A DNA stretch of 64,000 nucleotides, from assembly GCA_963422285.2 (NCBI GenBank), contig CAXXJO010000001.1:496001-560000 (forward strand). The letters are read 5' to 3'. Below are positions 53,001 through 62,436 of the stretch, piece by piece; within the stretch, counting starts at the first letter, position 1; every line of letters starts with the position of its first letter. The notes beneath the pieces are model-generated. The model searched no databases and was not told the origin of the DNA. It saw only the letters and a list, made by a program, of their open reading frames with translations. The stretch comes from VXYL01 sp963422285 (GTDB taxonomy: Bacteria; Pseudomonadota; Gammaproteobacteria; Pseudomonadales; Azotimanducaceae). The translations under genes and the position numbers were made by a program.

Positions 53001-56000
53001 CCAATTGGCCTTTTCGGTCCAGCTATCCCCGCCTGTCGCGTTGTACAAGGCGACCAGCGCCCGCCAGTCGTCCTCGATTGTGCCTGAGTCGGATCGCGCG
53101 GAACAGCGCGGACCGTCGTCCTTGGTTTTGATGCGACCCAACCATTCCTCGAACACTTCGTTCGCTGGCACGCACAGCGCGATTTCACCGCGGGGCGAAA
53201 CCTGGGAACTCCACCTAAATTGCTTCAGTTTGTGCAGTCTTGTCAGGGCGATAGGCAGACTTCTCATTAGCTGATTGGCAGACAGATCCAGTTCCTTCAG
53301 TTTGGACAGGTCGCCCAGTTCGGATGGAACCGAATCCGTCAGCTGATTTTCGTCCAGGATCAATATAGTGAGTTCGGACAAGCCGCCCAGTTCGGATGGA
53401 ATCGAATCCGTCAGCTTGTTGCCTGACAGATCCAGCTCCTCCAGTTTGGACAGGTCGCCCAGTGCCGGCGGGATCGGCCCCTCCAATCCATTGTTGCTCA
53501 GATCCAAGGACGTCACGCGCCCGCCGGACACGCTAACGCCGTGCCAGGAATGAAGCTCTTCAGGCGTGGGGACTTCTTCCGACGACAAGGACCAATTGGT
53601 ATCGTTGTCCCATTCAGTCCCGCCCGTCGCGTTGTACAAGGCGACCAGCGCCCGCCAGTCGTCCTCGACTGTGCTAAGAAGCTCACATTGCGGACCGCTG
53701 TTGCTGGCTACAGTACTCCTCAACCATGCCTGGAACGCTTCGTCCCTTGGCGCGCACAGCGGGGTTTCACCGTCGGCCACATCCTGGGAACCCCAGCGGA
53801 AATCGGCCAGCTGGTACAGACTTGTCAGAGCGGAAGGCAGCTTGCCCGTCAGCCCATTGCCTTCCAGGGCCAACGTCACAAGATCGAACAGGCCGCCCAG
53901 TTCGGACGGAATTGAACCCGTCAGCGTGTTGCCAGACAGATTCAGTTCCTTCAGTTTGGACAGGTCGCCCAGTTCGGACGGAATCGAACCCGTCAGGTTG
54001 TTGCTGCCCAGATCCAAGGACACCACACGCCCTTCTTCGGACACGTCAACGCCATACCAGGACTCAAGCGTTTCGGCCGTAGGAGCATCGCCTTCCAAAG
54101 ACGAGGACCATCCGGTCTTATCGGTCCAGCTTCCGCCGTCCGTTGCGTTGTACAAGGCGACCAACGCCCGCCAATCGCCCTCGGTCGAGTCTGAGTCGAT
54201 CTCCCTTCTGGACCTGCCGGAACAGTTCGGACCGCTGCTGGTTTCAATTTTCTGCAACCAATCCTGGAATATTTCCTCTGTTGGCGCGCACAGCGGGGTT
54301 TCACCGCCAGCCTGACCCCAGTGGAACCAGCTCATGTTGTTGAGGCTTGTCAGAGCGGAAGGCAGTTCGCCCGTCAGCTGGTTGCCAGACAGATCCAGCT
54401 TCTTAAGCTTGTTCAGACCGGTCAGTTCCAGCGGGATCGACCCTGTCAGATCATTATTATGAAGATGCAGCTCCTCGAGGCTGGCCAGATCGCCCAGCTC
54501 CAGCGGGATCGAACCCGTCAGCTGGTTGCCACGCAGATCTAGCGCCTCGAGGCTGGCCAGATCGCCCAGATCCGACGGGATCGAACCCGTTAGCTGGTTG
54601 TAGCCCAGAAATAGCATCTCGAGGCTGTCCAAACCGTCCAGCTCCGACGGGATCGAACCCGTCAGATCATTATTATGAAGATGCAGATCCTTGAGGCTGG
54701 CCAGATCCCCCAGTTCCGACGGGATCGAACCCGTCAGCTTATTTTCATCCAGAACTAGCTTCTCGAGGCTGTCCAAACCGCCCAGATCCGACGGGATCGA
54801 ACCCGTCAGCTTATTGCCATGCAGATCTAGCACCTTGATGCTGGCCAGATCGCCCAGCTCCGACGGGATCGAACCCGTCAGCTCATTGTGACCCAGAGAT
54901 AGCCTCTCGAGGCTGGCCAGATCGCCCAGCTCCGGCGGGATCGAACCCTCCAGTCTGTTGCTGTTCAATTCCAAGGACACCACGCGCCCGTCGGACACGC
55001 CAACGCCATACCAGGAATCAAGCGTTTCGGCCGTAGGAGCATCGCCTTCCAAAGACGAGGACCATTTGTCCTTTCTGGTCCAGCCATCCCCGCGCGTCGC
55101 GTTGTACAAGGCGACCAGCGCCCGCCAGTCGTCCTCGATTGTGCCAAGCCCGCAGCTCGGACCGTCGTCCTTGGTTTTAATATCGTTCAACCATGCCTGG
55201 AACGCTTTGCCCCTTGGCGCGCACAGCGGGGTTTCACCAGCGGCCACATCCTGGTCATCCCAGCGGAAAACGTCCATCTGGACCAGACTTGTCAGAGCGG
55301 AAGGCAGCTTGCCCGTCAGCCGATTGCCGTCCAGATACAACCGCTCGAGTTTGGACAGGCCGCCCAATGCGTACGGAATAGAACCCGTCAGCAGATTGCC
55401 AGACAGATCCAGTTCCTCCAGTTTGGACAGGCCGCCCAGTTCGGAGGGAATCGAACCCGTCAGCCGGTTGCCGGACAGTTCCAGTTCCTTCAGTCCGGCC
55501 AGGTCGCCCAGTTCGGAGGGAATCGAACCCGTCAACTCGTTGCTGTCCAGATCCAAGGACACCACGCGCCCGGCGGACACATCGACGCCGTGCCATAAAT
55601 CGAGCTCTGAAGCCGAGGGAACTCCATCTTCCGTAGACGAGGACCAATTGTCCTTTTTGGTCCAGCCATCCCCGCCCGTCGCGTTGTACAAGGCGACCAG
55701 CGCCCGCCAGTCGTCCTCGATCTCGCCAAGCCCACAGTTCGGGCCGCGGCTGGTTCCAATGCTATCCACCCATTTCTGGAACGCTGCGTCCGTTGGCGCG
55801 CACAGCCGGGTTCCGCCGTCGGCCACAACCTGGGGACCCCAGCGGAAAACGGCCAGCCGTTCCAGACTTGTCAGAGCAGAAGGCAGCTCGCCCGTCAGCC
55901 GGTTGCCGGACAGATCCAGATTCTCCAGTTTGGACAGGTCGCCCAGTGCCGGCGGAATCGCACCCGCCAGCTTGTTGCCGGACAGGTCCAGATCCTTCAG

Positions 56001-59000
56001 TTGCGACAGGTCGCCCAGTGCCGGCGGGATCGAACCCGTCAGCCGGTTGCCGGACAGATCCAGATCCTTCAGTTGCGACAGGTCGCCCAGTCCGGAGGGG
56101 ATCGAACCCGTCAGCTCGTTGCTGCCCAGTTCCAAGGACACAACGCGCCCGGCGTCGACCGTGACGCCGTGCCAGGATTCGAGCTCTGCAGCCAAGGGAG
56201 CTTTTTCCGTAGACGAGGACCAATTGTCCTTTTCGGTCCAGTCAGCGCCGCCCGTCGCGTTGTACAAGGCGACCAGCGCCCGCCAGTCGTCCTCGATTGT
56301 GCCAGGCCCGCAGTTCGGACCGCTCCTGGCCCCAATATTCCTCAGCCATGTCTGGAACGCTTCGCCCCTTGGCGCGCACAGCCGGGTTCCACCGCCGGCC
56401 ACATCCTGGGAGTGCCAGTAGAAAGCGTCCAGCTGTTCCAGACCTGTCATAGCGGAAGGCAGCTCGCCCGTCAGCCGATTGCCGGACAGGTCCAGTTCCT
56501 CCAGTTTGGACAGACTGCCCAGTGCCGGCGGAATCGAACCCGTCAGGCGATTGCGATGCAGATACAGTTTCTCCAGGTTGGCCAGACCGTCCAGCACGGA
56601 AGGCAGCTCGCCCACCAGCCGGTTGCCGGACAGATCCAGATCCTCCAGTTGCGACAGGTCGCCCAGTGCCGTCGGGATCGAACCCTTCAGTTCGTTGCTG
56701 CCCAGATCCAAGGACACCACGCGCCCGGCGGACACATCGACGCCGTGCCAGGAATCGAGCTCTGAAGCCGTGGGAGCTTCTTTCGTAGACGAGGACCAAT
56801 TGTCCTTTTCGGTCCAGTCAGCGCCGCCCGTCGCGTTGTACAAGGCGACCAGCGCCCGCCAGTCGTCCTCGGTCGAGCCTGAGCCGAGCTGCCTGCTGGA
56901 ACAGCCCGGGCCGCTACTGGTTCCAATGCTATCCACCCATTCCTGGAACGCTGTGTTCGTTGGCGCGCACAGCGGGGTTTGACCGTCGGCCACAACCTGG
57001 GAACCCCAGTGGAACTGGTCCAGCCGGTCGAGATCTGTCAGAGAGGAAGGCAGTTCGCCCGTCAGCCGATTGTCTTCCAGAGTCAACGTCTCAAGATCGG
57101 ACAGGTCGCCCAGTGCGGACGGAATCGAACCCGTCAGCCGATTGTCGTCCAGACGCAACACCTCAAGATCGGACAGGTCGCCCAATGTGCGCGGAATCGA
57201 ACCCGTCAGCCGATTGTCTTCCAAAGTCAACGTCTCAAGATCGGACAGGTCGCCCAGCTCGGATGGAATCGAACCCGTCAGCCGGTTGCCGGACAGATCC
57301 AGATCCTTCAGCTGCGACAGGTCGCCCAGTGCCGCCGGGATCGAACCCTTCAGTTCGTTGCTGCCCAGATCCAAGGACACCACGCGCCCGCCGGACACAT
57401 CGACGCCGTGCCAGGAATCGAGCTCTGAAGCCGTGGGAGCTTCTTTCGTAGACGAGGACCAATTGTCGTCGTCGGCCCAGTCATCGCCGTCCGTCGCGTT
57501 GTACAAGGCGACCAGCGCCCGCCAATCCTTTGAAATCCCGGGGCTGCGGACCTCTGTGACAACAACGGCAACGGTTCGCTCGGCTTTCAGGCCGCCGGCG
57601 TCGGCGGCGGCCACCTCGAAGGCGTAGCTGGCCCGCGTCTCGTAGTCCAGCTTCGTGGTCGCGCGCACCGACAGCTGGCCGCTCTTCCCGTCGATCCCGA
57701 ACAGGCCCGCGTCCTTGCCCGTCAGACTGTACGACAGAACGTCGCCGTCCGGATCCGTCGCCGCCACCGGCGCGCCGATGTCTCCCTGCGTGCCCTCCGG
57801 AACGCTCAGCTCCAGCTTCCCCGCCGGAAACGCCGGCGCCTCGTTCACGTTCGTGACCGCGAGGCCCACGGTTCGCTCGGCTTTCAGGCCGCCGGCGTCG
57901 GCGGCGACCACCTCGAAGGCGTAGCTGGCCCGCGCCTCGTAGTCCAGCTTCGTGGTCGCGCGCACCGACAGCTGGCCGCTCTTCCCGTCGATCCCGAACA
58001 GGCCCGCGTCCTTGCCCGTCAGACTGTACGACAGAACGTCGCCGTCCGGATCCGTCGCCGCCGCCGGCGCGCCGACGGCCCCCTGCGTGCCCTCCGGAAC
58101 GCTCAGCTCCAACTTCCCCGCCGGGAACGCCGGCGCCTCGTTCACGTTCGTGACCGCGAGGCCCACGGTTCGCTCGGCTTTCAGGCCGCCGGCGTCGGCG
58201 GCGACCACCTCGAAGGCGTAGCTGGCCCGCGTCTCGTAGTCCAGCTTCGTGGTCGCGCGCACCGACAGCTGGCCGCTCTTCCCGTCGATCCCGAACAGGC
58301 CCGCGTCCTTGCCCGTCAGACTGTACGACAGCTCGTCGCCGTCCGGATCCGTCGCCGCCGCCGGTTCGCCGATGTCTCCCTGCGTGCCCTCCGGAACGCT
58401 CAGCTCCAGCTTCCCCGCCGGAAACTCCGGCGCCTCGGGCGCGTTTTCGACCTCGACGACAACGGGCCTTCGATTCTCCAGGCCGCCCGCATCGGCCGCC
58501 GCCACCTTGAAGGCGTAGCTAGCCTCGTCCTCGTAATCCAGGCCGGGGGAGCGCACCGACAGCTGGCCGCTCCCGTCGATCTCGAACTGGCCCGCGTCCG
58601 CGCCCTCCAAGCGGTAGGCCACATCTCCTCCGCCCGGGTCTTCCGCCGCCGCCGGTTCGCCGATGTCTCCAGTGGCGTTCTCCAGCACGCTCAACGCCAG
58701 GGTGCCGGCTTCCTGGAACGCCGGCCCCTCGTTCGTGACCGCGAGGCCCACGGTTCGCTCGGCTTTCAGGCCGCCGGCGTCGGCGGCGACCACCTCGAAG
58801 GCGTAGCTGGCCCGCGTCTCGTAGTCCAGCTTCGTGGTCGCGCGCACCGACAGCTGGCCGCTCTTCCCGTCGATCCCGAACAGGCCCGCGTCCTTGCCCG
58901 TCAGACTGTACGACAGCTCGTCGCCGTCCGGATCCGTCGCCGCCGCCGGTTCGCCGATGTCTCCCTGCGTGCCCTCCGGAACGCTCAGCTCCAGCTTCCC

Positions 59001-60806
59001 CGCCGGAAACTCCGGCGCCTCGGGCGCGTTTTCGACCTCGACGACAACGGGCCTTCGATTCTCCAGGCCGCCCGCATCGGCCGCCGCCACCTTGAAGGCG
59101 TAGCTAGCCTCGTCCTCGTAATCCAGGCCGGGGGAGCGCACCGACAGCTGGCCGCTCCCGTCGATCTCGAACTGGCCCGCGTCCGCGCCCTCCAAGCGGT
59201 AGGCCACATCTCCTCCGCCCGGGTCTTCCGCCGCCGCCGGTTCGCCGATGTCTCCAGTGGCGTTCTCCAGCACGCTCAACGCCAGGGTGCCGGCTTCCTG
59301 GAACGCCGGCCCCTCGTTCGTGACCGCGAGGCCCACGGTTCGCTCGGCTTTCAGGCCGCCGGCGTCGGCGGCGACCACCTCGAAGGCGTAGCTGGCCCGC
59401 GTCTCGTAGTCCAGCTTCGTGGTCGCGCGCACCGACAGCTGGCCGCTCTTCCCGTCGATCCCGAACAGGCCCGCGTCCTTGCCCGTCAGACTGTACGACA
59501 GCTCGTCGCCGTCCGGATCCGTCGCCGCCGCCGGTTCGCCGATGTCTCCCTGCGTGCCCTCCGGAACGCTCAGCTCCAGCTTCCCCGCCGGAAACTCCGG
59601 CGCCTCGGGCGCGTTTTCGACCTCGACGACAACGGGCCTTCGATTCTCCAGGCCGCCCGCATCGGCCGCCGCCACCTTGAAGGCGTAGCTAGCCTCGTCC
59701 TCGTAATCCAGGCCGGGGGAGCGCACCGACAGCTGGCCGCTCCCGTCGATCTCGAACTGGCCCGCGTCCGCGCCCTCCAAGCGGTAGGCCACATCTCCTC
59801 CGCCCGGGTCTTCCGCCGCCGCCGGTTCGCCGATGTCTCCAGTGGCGTTCTCCAGCACGCTCAACGCCAGGGTGCCGGCTTCCTGGAACGCCGGCCCCTC
59901 GTTCGTGACCGCGAGGCCCACGGTTCGCTCGGCTTTCAGGCCGCCGGCGTCGGCGGCGGCCACCTCGAAGGCGTAGCTGGCCCGCGTCTCGTAGTCCAGC
60001 TTCGTGGTCGCGCGCACCGACAGCTGGCCGCTCCCGTCGATCCCGAACAGGCCCGCGTCCTTGCCCGTCAGACTGTACGACAGAACGTCGCCGTCCGGAT
60101 CCGTCGCCGCCACCGGCGCGCCGACGGCCCCCTGCGTGCCTTCCGGGACGCTCAGTTCCAAGGTGCCGCCGTCCGCGAACCCGGGCGCTCGGTTGTCGTC
60201 CTCGCCTTGAGTCGCAACGCCCTCGTCTCGAGTCGCAACAACAACGCCTCCGATGGCAGCGGCGGCGGCGACGCCTATGCCTATAGTGCCCAGAGTGGGC
60301 AAACCCGTGACGTCCAGCACGATGTTGTCTGTGAACCCGTGAACGGCGTCTGGCCGTTCGTCGAGTTCGGTGAACACCTGGATGCGGTTGCCAACGGCGG
60401 CGATTGCTTCCTCGCCATCCTCGATCTCGACGGCGTGGACTTGCGTCTTGTAGACCATGCCGCTCCGGTTGCGCACCAGGATCAGGTATTCGATGGTTCC
60501 AACTCCGACGGAGGGGGCAGGCAGCGTGGCCGCGTAGTCCTCGCCCGAACCCTGCATGCGCACGAACAGGTAGTTCGCCTCGTCGGCGGCCTTGAAGTAG
60601 ACCCGCGCCACGCCCACGCCGGCCGCGTCCCGAATGCGAGCGGCGAGTTCGACTCGCACGCCAGATGGCGCGGCTTCAACGGGTTCGTGCTCGATCTTGG
60701 TATCCGCGTCTTCCGCGCCCGCGTACCCTGCCCAGCCCAGGCAGGCCAGCGCGACAGGCGCGAGCAGTTGGGTCAACGCGTGGGGTTTGGTACGGCTGTT
60801 GTTCAT
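50010..60806 (-). CDS. Giant autotransporter-like surface protein with cadherin-like and LRR domains
   Basis: A 3,598-residue protein from ATG 60806 (TAGGAA upstream). A signal peptide, core LLAPVALACLGWAGYAGA, is followed by an Ig/FlgD-like region. Nine cadherin-like repeats (about 210-1090) each carry PEGTQG-type starts, ATDPDGD calcium-type loops, DYETRASYAFEV and AADAGGL. Eight leucine-rich modules (about 1095-2960) each begin DWRALVALYNAT..W and carry plant-type LxGxIPxxLGxLxxL repeats. A SwmB-like domain with GVYTAGETVEAAVRFDRPV and a C-terminal beta-barrel ending in EARF follow. The barrel and terminal Phe imply outer-membrane display of the passenger. It may bind host or neighbouring cells (inference). 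It stands alone, with decayed DNA on both sides. Confidence 0.9.
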   Translation of the reverse strand: MNNSRTKPHALTQLLAPVALACLGWAGYAGAEDADTKIEHEPVEAAPSGVRVELAARIRDAAGVGVARVYFKAADEANYLFVRMQGSGEDYAATLPAPSVGVGTIEYLILVRNRSGMVYKTQVHAVEIEDGEEAIAAVGNRIQVFTELDERPDAVHGFTDNIVLDVTGLPTLGTIGIGVAAAAAIGGVVVATRDEGVATQGEDDNRAPGFADGGTLELSVPEGTQGAVGAPVAATDPDGDVLSYSLTGKDAGLFGIDGSGQLSVRATTKLDYETRASYAFEVAAADAGGLKAERTVGLAVTNEGPAFQEAGTLALSVLENATGDIGEPAAAEDPGGGDVAYRLEGADAGQFEIDGSGQLSVRSPGLDYEDEASYAFKVAAADAGGLENRRPVVVEVENAPEAPEFPAGKLELSVPEGTQGDIGEPAAATDPDGDELSYSLTGKDAGLFGIDGKSGQLSVRATTKLDYETRASYAFEVVAADAGGLKAERTVGLAVTNEGPAFQEAGTLALSVLENATGDIGEPAAAEDPGGGDVAYRLEGADAGQFEIDGSGQLSVRSPGLDYEDEASYAFKVAAADAGGLENRRPVVVEVENAPEAPEFPAGKLELSVPEGTQGDIGEPAAATDPDGDELSYSLTGKDAGLFGIDGKSGQLSVRATTKLDYETRASYAFEVVAADAGGLKAERTVGLAVTNEGPAFQEAGTLALSVLENATGDIGEPAAAEDPGGGDVAYRLEGADAGQFEIDGSGQLSVRSPGLDYEDEASYAFKVAAADAGGLENRRPVVVEVENAPEAPEFPAGKLELSVPEGTQGDIGEPAAATDPDGDELSYSLTGKDAGLFGIDGKSGQLSVRATTKLDYETRASYAFEVVAADAGGLKAERTVGLAVTNVNEAPAFPAGKLELSVPEGTQGAVGAPAAATDPDGDVLSYSLTGKDAGLFGIDGKSGQLSVRATTKLDYEARASYAFEVVAADAGGLKAERTVGLAVTNVNEAPAFPAGKLELSVPEGTQGDIGAPVAATDPDGDVLSYSLTGKDAGLFGIDGKSGQLSVRATTKLDYETRASYAFEVAAADAGGLKAERTVAVVVTEVRSPGISKDWRALVALYNATDGDDWADDDNWSSSTKEAPTASELDSWHGVDVSGGRVVSLDLGSNELKGSIPAALGDLSQLKDLDLSGNRLTGSIPSELGDLSDLETLTLEDNRLTGSIPRTLGDLSDLEVLRLDDNRLTGSIPSALGDLSDLETLTLEDNRLTGELPSSLTDLDRLDQFHWGSQVVADGQTPLCAPTNTAFQEWVDSIGTSSGPGCSSRQLGSGSTEDDWRALVALYNATGGADWTEKDNWSSSTKEAPTASELDSWHGVDVSAGRVVSLDLGSNELKGSIPTALGDLSQLEDLDLSGNRLVGELPSVLDGLANLEKLYLHRNRLTGSIPPALGSLSKLEELDLSGNRLTGELPSAMTGLEQLDAFYWHSQDVAGGGTRLCAPRGEAFQTWLRNIGARSGPNCGPGTIEDDWRALVALYNATGGADWTEKDNWSSSTEKAPLAAELESWHGVTVDAGRVVSLELGSNELTGSIPSGLGDLSQLKDLDLSGNRLTGSIPPALGDLSQLKDLDLSGNKLAGAIPPALGDLSKLENLDLSGNRLTGELPSALTSLERLAVFRWGPQVVADGGTRLCAPTDAAFQKWVDSIGTSRGPNCGLGEIEDDWRALVALYNATGGDGWTKKDNWSSSTEDGVPSASELDLWHGVDVSAGRVVSLDLDSNELTGSIPSELGDLAGLKELELSGNRLTGSIPSELGGLSKLEELDLSGNLLTGSIPYALGGLSKLERLYLDGNRLTGKLPSALTSLVQMDVFRWDDQDVAAGETPLCAPRGKAFQAWLNDIKTKDDGPSCGLGTIEDDWRALVALYNATRGDGWTRKDKWSSSLEGDAPTAETLDSWYGVGVSDGRVVSLELNSNRLEGSIPPELGDLASLERLSLGHNELTGSIPSELGDLASIKVLDLHGNKLTGSIPSDLGGLDSLEKLVLDENKLTGSIPSELGDLASLKDLHLHNNDLTGSIPSELDGLDSLEMLFLGYNQLTGSIPSDLGDLASLEALDLRGNQLTGSIPLELGDLASLEELHLHNNDLTGSIPLELTGLNKLKKLDLSGNQLTGELPSALTSLNNMSWFHWGQAGGETPLCAPTEEIFQDWLQKIETSSGPNCSGRSRREIDSDSTEGDWRALVALYNATDGGSWTDKTGWSSSLEGDAPTAETLESWYGVDVSEEGRVVSLDLGSNNLTGSIPSELGDLSKLKELNLSGNTLTGSIPSELGGLFDLVTLALEGNGLTGKLPSALTSLYQLADFRWGSQDVADGETPLCAPRDEAFQAWLRSTVASNSGPQCELLSTVEDDWRALVALYNATGGTEWDNDTNWSLSSEEVPTPEELHSWHGVSVSGGRVTSLDLSNNGLEGPIPPALGDLSKLEELDLSGNKLTDSIPSELGGLSELTILILDENQLTDSVPSELGDLSKLKELDLSANQLMRSLPIALTRLHKLKQFRWSSQVSPRGEIALCVPANEVFEEWLGRIKTKDDGPRCSARSDSGTIEDDWRALVALYNATGGDSWTEKANWSPSVKKAPKPKALDSWYGVDVSNGRVVKVILKENNLNGPIPSELGGLSSLEVLNMTGNGLTGKIPSELGGLSSLRGLYLGKNNLTGKIPSELGSLSSLRVLDLYGNGLKGKIPTQLGGLSSLGGLVLSKNNLTGKIPTQLGSLSNLEVLGLSQNNLTGSIPSELGGLSRLRALSLADNGLTGTIPTQLGSLSRLQKLYLSKNNLTGSIPTQLGDLSSLYHLQLDENQLSGSIPPELGSLSSLRILALNHNNLGGPIPPELGNLSSLEMLWLSSNMGLKGSVPTELGNLSNLRQLNLEVNALTDALPSSLMNLKKLELFYVYPQLVDIDKGEIVACIPKDNAAFWTWAESIQKRRVAQCVDDMSSAAALRVEGMAIVSDPGPDGVYTAGETVEAAVRFDRPVTAAGAPGLWFGIGTKAALADPVPPQGEADVLFFRYAVVLGDQDLDGVSIAADALQLNGGAVAGPDGAAASGLGERAVEDDAAHIVDTRAQAAERAVLEDALAAQGRAHLASAVEVIGARFRAGPAAPLRLAGGSVRAEGPRPAGRDAGAFAGGAHGFDARGDPSTALGGACDRRPFGVRQTGPACGRADRASLGSLFGRRFAVSLGARGEGPPASGWTLWGANDAQAFRGDTAHGSYDGDLRSFYLGVDGRLGEDWLAGVALARSRGETGYGFEIDESAGDGLLRTRLNAVHPYLHGRLASGLEVWGVAGLGFGAASLERDGAPRTETSGLGLGLGAFGVRQGLADFGALSLSLLADAGFARLWTDGGPPDGIASGLSASVGRLRVGVEGEHALALPGGGSLRPFWQASGRYDGGGGLPGGGLELAGGARYRSERLEGEVRARWLAAHSASSIEEFGASANLRVKAGADGLGLAASLAPRWGAADFGGVEAMWREDALRAARAGGTSRRGPDRDPWALEGRLEYGVALPCAAGVLTPFGELRLAGESTLRQRWGVRLDRAVGERSLLGVEFGAARVDRPLGGSAGAVNIAVEARF
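51920..57540 (-). repeat. Eight LRR modules with shared N-cap
   Basis: Coding repeats of the giant surface protein. Each module opens with (E/K)DWRALVALYNATxG and a Trp-containing NWSSS cap and contains 3 to 9 or more 24-residue LRRs of the type LDLSGNRLTGSIPSELGDL. It closes with a capping segment ending in ETPLCAP...FQxWL and a Cys. Modules differ in LRR number, so they expand and contract by recombination. Confidence 0.85.
58146..59900 (-). repeat. 585-bp tandem repeat, three copies that read as identical
   Basis: Starting at 58146, 58731 and 59316, with a partial fourth from 59901. Each 585-bp unit (195 codons) encodes one cadherin-like domain with the GKSGQLSVRATTKLDYE variant and one with the GSGQLSVRSPGLDYEDE variant. 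I find no differences between the three by eye. Single 297-bp units of the first type follow on the C-terminal side (57540-58145). Confidence 0.85.
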
Positions 60807-61115
60807 CTGCAATTTCCTACTGTTGCGTTGTCCTTCTTCGGCTCAGAACGACCCTACGATTCCGTAGTGGCCAATCTCCTCCACCTCGAATACCTCGAAC
60901 CCGCTTTCCAAAGCGCCGGCCCAGTCATATTCCCGCGGCAGGCATAGCGCGACGCCTAGTCCCTCCAGCCGACCTTGCGGACTCCGTCAATGCCCGGGAG
61001 GCCATCTTCAGCACCCCACCGTTGATGGGGCGATCACCTTCGCAGCCAAGGCGGCCATGCCCAGCCTGCCGCCCTAAGGCCAGTGCCGCCGCCCCCTCTG
61101 GCGACGGCCTGATTC

Positions 61116-61930
61116 TTAGTGCGCCGCCGCCTGGGTGCGCAGCGTCGTCAGGCGCCGCTCCGCCGGATTGATGCGGATGTGCAGCTGCTTCAACCGCCGG
61201 CGGAACTGTGCTGGATTCATGTCCAGGGCGACGATGCCGTTCTCTTCGCGCAGAATGTCGCGAGAGGACAGGAGCGACAGCGAATCGAGCGTGGCGGCGG
61301 CGTAGAAGCCTTCCCGCCCCTGGGACGGCTTGACGGTGATGCTCATGCCACTGCCACGGACCGGGAAGTCGACGATCTCGGCACCCAGCAGCCGAGGGGC
61401 CTTGCAGGACGTGCCGACATGGGATGGTGCGCTGACGCGCAGTCGGATGTTCAGCGCTGCGCCGACATCGAAGCGGCTTCCGGCACGTCCCAGGCTGCCA
61501 CGATGCAGGCCCGCCGTGTTTGCAGATCGGGGACGTCGCAGTTCGAAACGTCCAGGCTGTCCCCTTCTCGACGGTTCTTTCGGTTGCGCACGGTCGGGCA
61601 GACTGCCGCCGCGCCGGGTCGCTTTCCTTGTTCATTCTTCTGCGCCGCGCCGCGCCCGTGGCACAGGGGACGATGTCGCTGGCGTACGCGTCCTTCAGCA
61701 GCAACTTCGGCTCGAGGCCCTCGACCTGGGTTTTGGATTCGGAGACGACGCGGGATCGGCAGTCCATCCGCTCCGAGTAGCGGCTGACGGTGCAAAGCAG
61801 AAAGTGGTCGCTGAGTAGCACATTGCCGAACGAGCCACCCGCGCACGGCTGTTCGTCTTCCGGGACGGGGGGGCACTCTCTGTACCGTTGGAAGCGGGAT
61901 CGACAGCGGACTGACATGCGAACGACTGCG
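61116..61930 (-). pseudogene. Decayed hypothetical gene upstream of the surface protein
   Basis: The last intact piece, 61116-61346, starts MSITVKPSQGREGFYAAATL and runs to a stop, but the same frame is protein-like further upstream (RLRVSAPSHVGTSCKAPRLL, GAEIVDFPVRGSG). Earlier segments read in other frames: NCDVPDLQTRRACIVAAWDV near 61500-61550, and YRECPPVPEDEQPCAGGSFG, NVLLSDHFLLCTVSRYS and LLLKDAYASDIVPC near 61670-61890. Together they look like one roughly 270-residue Cys-containing protein broken by two or more frameshifts. I do not recognise the family. Confidence 0.4.
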
Positions 61931-62436
61931 AATACTGTACGCACAGAACAGGGCTTGTACCACGTTTGACTACAGGTGTAAACTCCTTTCCGTATGCCCC
62001 TGTCCCATGCCTATGCGAGGCAGGTGGTTTCGTTGCCCCCGCCCGCTTCGAGCAGTCAGGAGGAAGCTCCAAGAGCGGACGATTCGTCAGCAGGCTTCAT
62101 TGGGCCGAATTTCCGTCGTGCGAGCGCTGGATGCCGCCTGCGATTTTCGACATGCTTGAAGCAGCGCGCCAAGAGCAGCGAACCAGATACCTGCCCGTGG
62201 GCGCGGACTTCGTGGTCGAGCCCCCTGCGGATTCGCTGCAACCGGCGCAAGCCCAACCGGACCCGATAGTGGTCTGCGGCTTGTCCGAGGCTGCTTCGCG
62301 CACCGAACGCACATCTTCCAACCAATTACCGACATGCAGCTATTTATTCAGCTGACGCGACGACATTGCCGGCGATCCTGCCCCACTGCCAGTCGAATCT
62401 GCATGAAGTCCAGGCTTGGCTCGAGGTCGCCGATCA
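61931..62436. other. Gene-free stretch downstream of sucD (about 500 bp)
   Basis: No intact gene is supported. Small frames on both strands lack motifs. Around 62025-62080 and 62390-62436 the DNA resembles 49722-49775 and 49820-49850, the two parts that flank the detached sucD fragment. Confidence 0.45.

Noticed and set aside
51900..57500. Possible CRISPR-like array in the periodic DNA
   Set aside because: The periodicity is 72 bp or multiples and encodes leucine-rich repeats in frame. Repeats vary and there are no unique spacers.
52400..57627. Plus-strand frames with SSDGIEPV repeats
   Set aside because: They are the antisense of the LRR coding repeats and have no independent start signals.
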